A stretch of 64,000 nucleotides of DNA. It comes from Paroedura picta. Taxonomy: Eukaryota; Chordata; Lepidosauria; Squamata; Gekkonidae. The position numbers were made by a program, and so were the translations under genes. Positions 54,576 to 64,000 of this stretch are shown here, in pieces (within the stretch, counting starts at the first letter, position 1; each line of letters begins with the position of its first letter). The stretch lies in contig NC_135379.1 in the NCBI RefSeq assembly GCF_049243985.1, positions 10,580,501 to 10,644,500 on the forward strand, in the 5' to 3' direction. The notes below the pieces were generated by a model. That model saw only the letters and a list, made by a program, of their open reading frames with translations, was not told the origin of the DNA and did not search any database.

Positions 54576-55471
54576 GAAAAGTCAAAGACTTCTGCTTCTT
54601 TTTTATTTTAGTTCATTTTGCATGGTATATATCTTCCAGGCTAGTGATTCAATCCACAGTTCCAAAGCACGGAATGATATATCATTTGATTTCTTTGATT
54701 CCAGCTCTCCCCCCCACCCCACCCCAACTTGCTCAGACTAAAAAAACCTCTCGCCACCCGCAAAATTAACCCAGCACGCAACTAGTTAATTGTCCTTGGC
54801 TAATTAGATAAGGCGTTCTCCACAAGCCAGGCTTGCTTTTGATACAGGGCATGCCTTCTTTAATTTACAGTTAGCTCAAAAACTATTCTCGCTTCTAACC
54901 TCATTTGACTTGCTGATGAAGGTTTCTCTAATCATCTAGTTTGGGTTAGTGAGGCCATTCTATAAGGCAAGTTGAAAGCCAGAAATGAGCAATGGTTACA
55001 GCCTTAAAGGAGACTTGCCATTTGCCACATTTTGGTTAGGGAGCTCCTGGCAGTGCCCCTCCCACCCCCTGCCCTTGCTTAGTGGAATGATGAAGGGGAA
55101 ATGAGGGGAAACGGTGCTGGGATGGCACTTCCTATTTCAAGCTTTTCCCATGGAACATTCCTGGAGTTCTAATGATGCTTCTTGTTCCAAACAGGAAAGG
55201 ACACCCAGCAGTCTCCACCCCTCCCATGTTTCTGGGGACTGCCAGCCAAAGGTAAAAGGGCTTGGCAGCCCAATGTTGGCAACTTTGTATCCGACAATGC
55301 TTTGAGTGATCCAGGTTCAACACTCCACTCTGCCAAGGAAGCTTTGCTGGGCCAGTCATTGTAAGCATAACTCATCTCAAAGGAGGTTAAGGCAAAGGAG
55401 GAAAGAGTGATGTAAGTCAGTTTGGGTCTACATAGGGAGAAAAGCAGGGTGTGATAGACAATGGCAACAAT
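54576..55471. other. No recognised feature
   Basis: Apparently single-copy; the overlapping frames at 55114-55531 on both strands lack domains. Confidence 0.4.
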
Positions 55472-55830
55472 TAGGGTTGCCAGGCAGTGCCTAGGGATTG
55501 GCAGGAGGGTTGTGGGAGGGCAGCATCCCAAGAGAAAATTAAAAAGAAAAATAAAGCCCCATATACCTACAGGAAGTTCTTACCATAGAATTCTTGGTGA
55601 TTCCTAGAGTTACCCATTTCACTTTTGGGTAGCTCTAGGAATCACCAGGAACTCTATGATCAGGACTCCCTCGAAGTAGATGAAGACATATTTTTCTTAT
55701 TATTTTTCCCCTGGGACAATTTGCCCCCATTTGGCCCAGTGAGTCCACCAACCAGTTGAGCATCAGCAGACAAGAATTTCAATGGCCAGGATGTCTCCCG
55801 CCCTCAGGCAAAAGAGGACCCAAGTTACAA
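55472..55830 (+). mobile_element. Unclassified element with a 33-bp-arm hairpin
   Basis: Starts with GGGTTGCCAGGCAGTGCCTA, a terminus like the GGTTGCCA MITE but with a different interior. 55584-55616 and 55626-55658 are near-perfect inverted arms (CATAGAATTCTTGGTGATTC... and ...GAATCACCAGGAACTCTATG) around a 9-nt loop. The right boundary is uncertain. Confidence 0.5.
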
Positions 55831-55954
55831 CGGGTACAAAAAATTCAACAATCTGTATATTGGAAAGTATTGGCTGAAATTAACATATTAAACTGGTTTT
55901 GAAACAACTACTTTGGCTTCCTTTCTGTTTTCAGGTTCAGTTATTGGTTCTGAC

Positions 55955-56034
55955 GGATGGATGGATGGATGGATGGATGGATGGATGGATGGATGGATGG
56001 ATGGATGGATGGATGGATGGATGGATGGATGGAT
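55955..56034. repeat. (GGAT)n microsatellite
   Basis: About 80 bp, 19-20 uninterrupted units. Confidence 0.97.
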
Positions 56035-57364
56035 TTCTGTCCCACTAAAATCTTGTCCAAGTGACTAACAGTACAGAGAAAATGTTGAATGAAACTGTTC
56101 CTCTAGACAAGCTAAGACTGACTTGGGAACCTATGTGTGTGTCATCATCCTTGGCCTTTCTAGTTGTAGAGCAGCCAATATGCCTCAAGGCAGGTTTTCC
56201 TTCAATGGTGGTAAACACAAGAGCCAATTGTTTTTAGGAGGTGGGGTGAGGCTGACAAACTGCACCTGCGTTCATAAATTTAAAATTGGCTTACCCATAT
56301 TTCCTCAGTAATCAGGACTAATCAGGGCTCCAAATGTGTCGGAAGCCATTATTCTATAGCTTATCTATCCCGATGCTTGATTCAGCTCTTGTTCCTTTAA
56401 TTAGTGCTTTTAAAGAATGTGGATGGAAAGATATATATGTCATGCCATGGAAGGATATACACACTCCCCAGCTTGGTTACTTTTTGCAATTTGCCTTGTG
56501 TCGGCTGATTCGTTTTTTCCCAGGTTGATGTGATTCCATGTCACCGAGATGAGGAATTTGGCAGAATGCAAACTGGAAGCCTGAGTTTATGCTTGAACAA
56601 CCTTTTTTTCTTTTTCTTTTTTGCTTTGAGTGAGAAAATTGAGTGACAAGCATGTGTCACCAGAGTGACAATTTGTAATAAGGTCATGCGGGTCCCCATG
56701 CATACCGCTTGAAAAACAAAAATGCAATTGCAATCCACAGACTAAACCAGCCTGTTTGTTCCTAAACCAGATTCCCTCCGTTAGAGTTGGTCCAGTTCAA
56801 ACCTAACTGGTATAAACATTTCTGCATTAATGGCCATAAAAACTCACAAAACTGAGAATGGCAGATGCTTCCGATCATGGCATTTTTTGACAGTGACTGG
56901 CCGCAATCCAGCCTGCTGTGAACTCACAATCCACAGGGTCCCGGTCTTCTTGTCAATCGTTGTCATTCCTGTTGAATCTGAAGAAGGTTGGCCAAACTCC
57001 CATTGTTCCAAAACTATGACAGTACTTCCACAATCTTGCCAAGCTGGCATTCTTAATTGCCCCTCAACGGGAAGTGCCTTTCTGCTGTGCGATTTCCTTT
57101 GAGTTATGCCTCTAGGTTCATTACTGTGATGTCCTTGCTAAAGTGCTAAGAGTGGGCTTAAATTCATGCAACAGAAAATATTTGTTGCAAAGTTGCCTGG
57201 TCCATCTTCTCCTGACAAGGCGGCACTCAAGACTGATTCCAGCAGCAGAAAAAAGTAACCAAGCAAACAGCCTTCAAAATGTTGTCTCATGCCAGTAGAC
57301 AAACAAACCCACACAAACTTCAGTAAGAAGCAGTATTAAATTATCCTAAGACAATAATGTCTTG
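56035..57364. other. No recognised feature
   Basis: The short frames on both strands (for example 56830-57102) lack domains. No repeat family is recognised. Confidence 0.45.
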
Positions 57365-57545
57365 ACCTGGATAGCCCAGGATAGCCTAATTTCAACAGAT
57401 CTTGGCTGCTAAGCATGGTCAACCCTGGTGAGTTGGATGGAAGACCACCAAGATAGTTTGGGTTGTTAGGCAGAGGCAGATAATGAATGGGAAACCATCT
57501 TCATTCATCTCTTGCTGTGAAGACCCTATGGGGTCACCATAGGTT
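57365..57545 (+). mobile_element. 5S-rRNA-derived SINE, near full length
   Basis: CAGATCTTGGCTGCTAAGCA, GGTCAACCCTGG, GTTGGATGGAAGACCACCAA, GGCAGATAATGAATGGGAAA and ACCCTATGGGGTCACCATAG. It keeps more of the upstream 5S part than the copies at 34085 and 41050. Confidence 0.82.
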
Positions 57546-58123
57546 GGTTGAAACTAGATGGAACTTTCCACCCCCTCCACCAGGCCAATAAAATGACCAA
57601 AATTCCTGAAGTAACAAAGCATCAGGGATAGGAGTCAGCTTTTAGTGAAAAAACAGATAGAAATTGAAATGGTGGTCACCAAAAGCTTTGTGGGAAAGAA
57701 CAAAGATGCCAAGAATGGTGCTCCAAAAAGACAATAGGAACAGTGGGCCAGGAAGTGAAAGCAATAAGGATTTTTATAGTGGAGTTTTGGCAGTTTTGGG
57801 GGTTGGCAATGAGAGAGGTGGTTTTGTTGGAAAGGGAAGCACAACAGGAGAATGGGTTAACAATATTGTCCTGATACCTGAACTGTTCTGGTACCGTGAG
57901 ATGAACCCACAGCCTGCCTTATACTGAATCAGACCAATGGTCTTTCAAGGTCAGGATCATCTCAGAAACTCAGCCCCATAATCCCACTCACTCCATGGTC
58001 TGAGCAATCTTTTCTAGATGAGGATTATCCTCCTTGGATCACAACTGCATTTTCTAACCAGCTTCTTGGTTCCTGTGACAACTTAGTTCATTGATTCCCT
58101 TGATTTGGCTTAGGCTGCCCTGA
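57546..58123. other. Unrecognised, with a tRNA-Ala-type SINE tail
   Basis: GCCTGCCTTATACTGAATCA and GACCAATGGTCTTTCAAGGT at 57914-57953 are the reverse complement of the 3' end of the tRNA-Ala-like SINE whose head is at 31967. Confidence 0.5.
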
Positions 58124-58332
58124 GAGATGCCAGCCTCCAGGTGGGACCTGAGGATCCCCTGGAGTAATCTTCATCTCCAGACTAAAGAGATCAGTTCCCC
58201 TGCAGAAAATGGCTGCTTTGGAGGGTGGTCACCATAGCATTATACTCCCTCCCCATTCCCAAATCCCACCCACTCCCGGTTTCACCCTCAAATTCACCAG
58301 GTGTACCCCAACCCAGAGCTAGCAACCCTAGC
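58124..58332 (-). mobile_element. GGTTGCCA-type MITE, reverse copy, complete
   Basis: GATGCCAGCCTCCAGGTGGG, CCCCTGGAGTAATCTTCATC, AGATCAGTTCCCCTGCAGAA, AATGGCTGCTTTGGAGGGTG, TTCACCAGGTGTACCCCAAC and AGAGCTAGCAACCCTAGC. A good reference for the family's ends. Confidence 0.85.
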
Positions 58333-59384
58333 TGCCCTTCAACAGTAAAAAGAACTAGTTGGACTCCTTGTCCAGTGCTAGCCTATCCTGCTTCCTCCTC
58401 TTTCTCTCCAGTTTTAGCCATCTGAACCTTTGCACACAGATCCGGGGAGAAGAGGGCAAAGCCCTAGGTTGAGACATTGAATTCATAAGAGGTTGAGAAT
58501 GTTTTCATTCAACGGCCTGCTGCAACTTTGTGTCTTGGTTGGAAAACATAACACATTTGCACAACTATGGCTACTGACGGACTACAAGCTCATGGGGTGT
58601 TCAGAGTCCGGGTTTAAGTCCTTATTTGCTGCTGCGTCAACCCCATCGGTAAACAAAACAAGAGCCATATATTTTCCCTGCCAAGTTCTAAAGCGAAGTC
58701 CAAAGTCTTGTCTGGATGATCGTGGAGAACTGCAGATGGACCCGACCTGCAGCGGCCGTGATTGGAGGACAATAAATACAGACTGGAAAATAAATTGTAT
58801 AGCAACTTCTTTTCAGCAGTCAAGCAGAAAATGGTAGGCCGGTATAGAATAGAAATAGTAAGTGGTAGGCATCTGTGGGTTTGGAATCATAAGAGATCCC
58901 CCAATAGGACAGGGCAAGGCACGCCATTCCAAACCCAACTCCAACTATATAATTATGTTTAGATTTGGCTTTTTACAGTCCGTAGTATTTTTCTTGGCTC
59001 CAGGGTACGTTGAGAGTTCGGACTTTCTCGAGCAGCCTGTTTACTGACGATAGTCGGAGCTGCCAACACTGATACATGGGCTGCCCGGAGCTGTAGAACA
59101 TTTATGGTTGCAAAAAAAAGAGGAAAAAAATTCGTTGGAGAGTGATTTGGCTTTAGCTGAGGCAGCAAACCGTTGCTCAGCAGAATCAAGGGAAATTACC
59201 CCATTAATTTAAGTCAATTAGGATGATGAAAATAAATACGCTTCAGGCCCAAGGCCTTACCATATGCAGTAAGCGAAAGCCACAGAGCCCGAAATAATTC
59301 CGCCGTTCATAAAAGGCCACAAATAGATGGAGCAAACACAGTAGACGGCAGCTGTAAAGTCTTTTTGGAAATTGCTGTTAGGGT
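58333..59384. other. Apparently single-copy sequence
   Basis: No repeat, simple tract or domain-bearing frame is recognised in about 1 kb. A candidate for a conservation check, with no direct evidence of function. Confidence 0.45.
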
Positions 59385-59715
59385 TGCCGTCCTCCAGGTG
59401 GGGCCGGGAAGATCTCCCATTGTTACAACTGATCTTCATATGATCACTTCAAGGTGTGGTGGGATAGAAACCCAACAAGCAAACAAATAAATAAACAAAC
59501 AAATAAATAAATATCAATTCCCCGAGAGACAATGGCTGCTTTGGAGGGCAGATTCCATGGCATTAGATCAGGGGTGGTCAAACTGCAGTCCTCCAGATGT
59601 CCATGGACTACAATTCCCATGAGCCAGTGAACGCATTAGATCCTGCTGTGGTCCTCTCTCCACAAAACATCTGCCCTCCCAAATTTCCAGGTATTTCCCA
59701 AACCAGAGTGGCTGT
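59385..59715 (-). mobile_element. GGTTGCCA-type MITE interrupted by two insertions
   Basis: GGTTGCCGTCCTCCAGGTGG opens it and AAATTTCCAGGTATTTCCCA near 59684 closes it. A LINE-tail-like piece with AAATAAATAAACAAAC sits near 59470-59512 and a truncated hairpin MITE at 59569-59633. The MITE sequence GCATTAGAT / CCTGCTGTGGTCCT continues on both sides of the latter. Confidence 0.72.
59569..59633. mobile_element. Truncated hairpin hAT MITE with intact duplication
   Basis: Only the left arm remains (CAGGGGTGGTCAAACTGCAG to CCATGAGCCAGTGAACG), yet CATTAGAT flanks it on both sides (59561-59568, 59634-59641). The right arm was lost without removing the duplication. Confidence 0.85.
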
Positions 59716-59736
59716 CGGACTTCTTTCTTTTCACAG

Positions 59737-59850
59737 AGTTTTATTTATTTATTTATTTATTTATTTGAGCCAGTCATCTCAGGCTACAACCGCCTATAAT
59801 CAAACCATACAATATATAAAATATTAATGCAATAAATATGTTTTAAAAAC
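59737..59850 (-). mobile_element. Inverted LINE tail with (TTTA)n
   Basis: (TTTA)n at 59738-59766 then GAGCCAGTCATCTCAGGCTA and CAACCGCCTATAATCAAACC, the complement of an L2/CR1-type terminal hairpin and its A-rich tail. Confidence 0.6.
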
Positions 59851-59933
59851 AATGGACGCTAACTACACAGTCATTACTTGGTTTAGTGTAGAACAGAGTC
59901 ACTATTGAGAGGTCTCCTTGGGTAGGAGAGTTA

Positions 59934-60270
59934 GAATCATAGAATAATAGAGTTGGAAGGGAACTCCTGGTTCATCTAGTCCAACCCCCTGCCCTGTGCA
60001 GAACACTCACAACCTTATCACTCATCCACTGTAACCTGCCACCCCCTTGAACCTTCACAGAATCAGCCTCTCTGTCAGATGGCTATCCAGCCTCTATTTA
60101 AAAATTTCCAAAGATGGAGAACCCACCACCTCCCGAGGAAGTCTGTTCCACTGAGAAACCGCTCTGTCAGGAACTTCTTCCGGATGTTTAGAAGGAATTT
60201 CTTTTGCATTAACTCCATCCCATTGGTTCTGGTCCATCACTCCAGGGCAAGAGGGAAAGAGCTGGAGGAG
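59934..60270 (-). mobile_element. CR1 LINE 3' end
   Basis: GAATCATAGAATAATAGAGT, CATCTAGTCCAACCCCCTGC, GAACCCACCACCTCCCGAGG and CATTGGTTCTGGTCCATCAC. It is colinear with 42224 and slightly longer; no coding part of RT remains. Confidence 0.9.
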
Positions 60271-61215
60271 AATCTGGCAAGGAGGTAGGAGGCTCTTGTT
60301 TTCTCAGGTGTGCTGGCCTGAAACACATGCCTGGCGGTAGAGCTCCAACTTACAGACCTTGTGGAACTGGTGGGCTTGATGCCCCCACATCTCCAGGGAG
60401 CTCCCTCCCCTCCCCTAACCCTACCCTTCCCAGGCACCACTTCCAAATTTCCAGGAAATTCCCCATGCTTGAGTTGACAACCATATTTTTGGCAGATGTA
60501 TCCCATTGCACGAGCATCTTCACACTTACCTTTGGTCATCTCCTGTCCCAGTATTCAGTTTGTAAAATGATTGGATTGCTACTTTTTGGAGAGCTGTGGA
60601 GGGCCCTAGCTTACCTTTAGGTTGCCTTCCAGGCTTTCCCTTCTACATTCCGATGAATGTGCAGCCCACCTTATATTTTATTCCAGCCTGCATCATATCA
60701 CGCTACACTTGGTAATACTTTTGCAAACTTGTCGCTGTCTTGGTCCAGGAGCAAAACTCAAAGCCGTTTCTATGGAGCCTGGTGCCTCTATGGCCCAAAA
60801 TATAAGGGCTTTCAAATGGGATGGGAGTCTTTCCAAGATATTACACAAGTATCCCTTCATTGCAAACACTATAAAGTTTTCTAAGCCCAGAGTGGCAAAG
60901 CACCCCTGACTTCCATACTGCGGAGTGTTATGTAATAGTCTGCAAAGTCCTCCAAAATTGGCTCAGGCAAAAACCAGATGCCTTCGAATGCTGAACCCAA
61001 CCATCCCTCCTCACTCGTTAATGTAATTAAAAGGTTGTGTCAGAGTTTCCAGGGAGAAGGCCTTGTGCGGGTGGGGGTACTTGTGGATACGTAGCTCTCG
61101 GACACGTTTCTGGAGGAGAACAGAACCCAAATGCTCGTCAGCCAAGAACAACATTCATTTTTATTCGTATGAAATCAAAGTGGGGTGAAATGAAATCGAT
61201 TTTAATGTGTGTAAA
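60271..61215. other. L2-like piece, MITE-like end and unrecognised sequence
   Basis: CATGCCTGGCGGTAGAGCTC and CTTACAGACCTTGTGGAACT at 60329-60369 match the L2-like minus-strand fragment at 6855-6905. TTCCAGGAAATTCCCCATGC then GAGTTGACAACCATATT (60449-60487) is a GGTTGCCA-MITE end. From 60490 to 61215 I see nothing. Confidence 0.5.
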
Positions 61216-61221
61216 CTATAA

Positions 61222-61519
61222 AAAGAAGAAGAAGAAGAAGAAGAAGAAGAAGAAGAGTTGGTTCTTACATGCCGCTTTTTCCTACCCGAAGGAGGCTCAA
61301 AGCGGCTTACAGTCGCCTTTCCTTTCTTCTCCCCACAACAGACACCCTGTGAGGTGGGTGAGGCTGAGAGAGCCCTGAGATCACTGCTCGGTCAGAACAG
61401 TTTTATCAGTGCCGTGGCAAGCCCAAGGTCACCCAGCTGGCTGCATGTGGGAGAGCGCAGAATCGAACCCGGCTCACCAGATTAGAAGTCTGCACTCCTA
61501 ACCACTACACCAAACTAGC
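61222..61519 (-). mobile_element. CORE-type SINE with (GAA)n tail, young subfamily
   Basis: GAA at 61222-61256, then GTTGGTTCTTACATGCCGCT through CAGTGCCGTGGCAAGCCCAA to TAACCACTACACCAAACTAG. Full length apart from the first bases of the head. Confidence 0.93.
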
Positions 61520-63166
61520 TTTTATTTGGTCATTGACTTATTCTCAGATTTCCAAATGGTATCATCCATGGTCTGCTGCAGAAGTTTAAAGTCACCAGCG
61601 ATTCACAGGCCCGTTTTATACAGCAAGATGGGAGCAGAAGAAATGAGCTTTGAGGGGGGAATTCTTAGCCAGAATTCAGATAAGAACTCTCTTCATTTCA
61701 CGCAGGACCATTTGACACTGGATTTAAACCAGTCTCATTGGCACTGCAAAGGTTTCGCATTTAAGGCTGGCGACGTTTCCGTGCCTGCGCGCTACAATTA
61801 TAGTTGCTCTGCATCATGGGTTTTATCATGTACCGTTGCTTCCCCAACTCTGATATTTGGGCATGACAAAAAGAAATATGTATGAAAAATGACGCTCCCT
61901 GTCTGGGGTAACCCCTGGAATTCAATTGTACGTGGCGCCAGGGAGTAGTTCTCATGCTTGAGCACTGGAGGCATCTGTGCCGCTGATGTACCGGATTACA
62001 TTTTTAATGCTCTCAAGTTTCAATTCAAAGCCAGTTTGTGGATCAGACAGGAGGGAAAGTGACTAATGCATTAGAAAGGACACAAAAATCTAACTGTGTG
62101 CAGGCAGCAGCTTTTGGTGATTATGGCTTTGCTGAGTCCACGTTAGAGCAAAGCACCTCTGACTCCTATAGATGCAGTTTCGGTACATGACATTCATTCT
62201 CTTGGGCCATTGGTGCTTTTAAAAGCAACGTTTAGCGAAATGCGATTCCTGCCAACTCTCCCCCTCCCCCAGAATTAAATTAACTTGACTTGTGGGTTGA
62301 ACGGAAAGGTTTTAAGGGGCTCAGAGCGAGAGATTGGGGGGGGGGGAGATTATTGAAAGAACATTTTTTTTATGGAAGGAAGCCACGATAAACATTTTGT
62401 GAAAAGGCTTTTCCTGTCACTGTGGAAAGTATTTTGTTTGTGGCTCCTTTCAAAATCCAGCGTGACAGCTGAAAATTAAGATTCAAAGGAAACGCGTCTC
62501 CAAATGTGTGAGGTTCACAATTGACATTTGTGCAGGAAATGTATTATTCACTTTGCAGGTTGTCAATATATGGTTTCCATTGATTGACAACGCTGAGCAG
62601 GGGGATCACTGTATCCCCAGAACTATTGCAAAGAATAATATAGGCAAGTTAATTGTTGAAAGTCATGTGGATAGAGTATGGTCTCTGCTAACCAACACCT
62701 ACAAGCCCACCACTAACGCCGTCTATATTTTTTGTCTCTCTCACAATAGAAAATACAAGTTCAAATCAGTAGAATAGTGGATGCAACCCAGTAGCAACTA
62801 GCCCCGCTTCATTGAAAGGAAAAGGTATCATTATGAAAATCAGACACTTGCAAACTTCACATCATCTTATTTTGCGGTGTCCTCTTGTATACAAGCCCTC
62901 CCACATCACCACCAATGTGGTCTCTCGGGAAATCCATCTGGGCCTATTTATAACTTTGAAGCCCTATGTTGGCTAATTTTACTCTTGGGCCCACTCTATT
63001 GAGTTACAAGAGCCGAAACAGCTTTGGACAAGCTCTTCAACAATTTGGCAAGAGAAGCCGGGTCCCATTCAAACTCAAAGAAGATTGTGGGGACCAATCA
63101 GAGCTGGAGTCTGGTCAGCTCCGTTTAGGTCACAAGATGTAGCTGATAGCCAAAGTTTCCATTGTT
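61520..63166. other. Apparently single-copy sequence
   Basis: A G10 run lies at 62337-62347. The 119-residue frame at 61526 and the 89-residue frame at 62508 have no recognisable domain, though the latter is an uninterrupted 270 bp in otherwise AT-rich sequence. With 58333-59384 this is the best place to look for conserved non-coding DNA. Confidence 0.45.
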
Positions 63167-63174
63167 CTTCTAGA

Positions 63175-63258
63175 CAAGGGGTGGCCAAACTATGGATCTC
63201 CAGATTCCATGAACTACAATTACCATGAACGCCTACCAGCATGCTTTGGCCACCCCAG
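63175..63258. mobile_element. Hairpin hAT MITE, GGCCAAAC subfamily, shortened
   Basis: CAAGGGGTGGCCAAACTATG, CATGAACTACAATTACCATG and GCTTTGGCCACCCCAG. Flanks TTCTAGAC and TTATAGAT agree at 6 of 8 if offset by one base. The right arm is reduced to its terminal ~16 bp. Confidence 0.75.
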
Positions 63259-63588
63259 TTATAGATGCTTCGGATACTCCTGCATGTAGGTTCTAGCATA
63301 TAGGTTCAAAGTTCAGCTTGTTCAGGATCCATATTACACAATTGGCGGGAATGCAAGCGCGATGCTCCAGTATCTAAAGAGACTATCACCCTTGTGCAGC
63401 TTACGGTCCTCATGCATGCTCAATGAGTGACGTGCATGCTCAGTTACTAACAGAGCATGCATATTGCCTTTTTTCCCATTCTTACAGTTCACAAGCATCA
63501 TTAATAGGAAGGACTCTCCTAATCACAGTGTGAAGAACCCCTATAACTGTACTAAACTGCTACATGTTCTACTAAGATGAACTGGTTC

Positions 63589-63746
<158 letters not shown>

Positions 63747-64000
63747 GATGATATTGCATTTTACCAAGTGGGGATTTTTATTTCCAGGGGTGCAAACAGG
63801 GAATGTCAAACTCTAGAGAAATGATTATATCCCCTCTCCTTACAATATACTGTAATTTTCAAATGTGAACCCACAGCCAGCTTTGGGGGTTTCTTTGCTG
63901 AGCTTATGAGCTCAGGCCCTGGACTTCTTCCACGAGGTTCTGTGATCCTGAGGGCAGCATTGTTTATTATGAGAAATCCCCCCCCCTCTTATTTATATTT
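63747..64000. other. No recognised feature
   Basis: A C9 run at 63979-63987; nothing else is seen before the window ends. Confidence 0.4.

Overview
The window looks like non-coding nuclear DNA from a squamate reptile, most likely a lizard or gecko. I infer this from the repeat families: a Bov-B LINE 3' end, tRNA-derived SINEs ending in a Bov-B-type tail (Sauria-SINE style), CR1, L2-like, L1 and R4/Dong-like LINE pieces, 5S-rRNA-derived SINEs, a SPIN-like hAT element, and many small palindromic hAT and PIF/Harbinger-like MITEs. I found no host exon, rRNA gene, functional tRNA gene or CRISPR array, and no LTR retrotransposon or viral copy. All open frames are short and most lie inside repeats or microsatellites. 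The window is therefore intergenic or deep intronic, and the host gene, if any, cannot be read from it.

Layout. 1-7.5 kb: a Bov-B end with an 11-bp target duplication, a 5S SINE, a CORE-type SINE, three hairpin hAT MITEs, several copies of a GGTTGCCA MITE (one split by an L2-like LINE) and a GC-rich hAT. 7.9-9.2 kb: an R4/Dong-like reverse-transcriptase remnant, then a repeat with a hammerhead-like core. 10-20.4 kb: CORE SINEs with long GAA tails, PIF-like MITEs with 3-bp target duplications, a hAT element split by a 0.6-kb insert, and two hairpin MITEs sharing one target site. 20.4-30 kb: sparse, with more CORE SINEs and hairpins. 30-36.4 kb: a SPIN-like element, a tRNA-Ala-like SINE abutting a PIF-like MITE, an L2-like 3' end and a tandem trimer of the GGTTGCCA MITE. 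37-48 kb: CORE SINEs, CR1, two inverted Sauria-type SINEs, nested hAT copies, a Penelope-like hammerhead motif and a 5'-truncated L1 with a 17-bp target duplication. 48-64 kb: microsatellites including GATA/GACA (Bkm-type), a PIF-like element with TTA duplications, a 33-bp-arm hairpin, CR1, and further SINEs and MITEs.

The elements do not act together as a pathway. What the window offers is a readable history of insertions, with target duplications and nesting that give relative ages. Family names rest on remembered consensus features, not on a database search.
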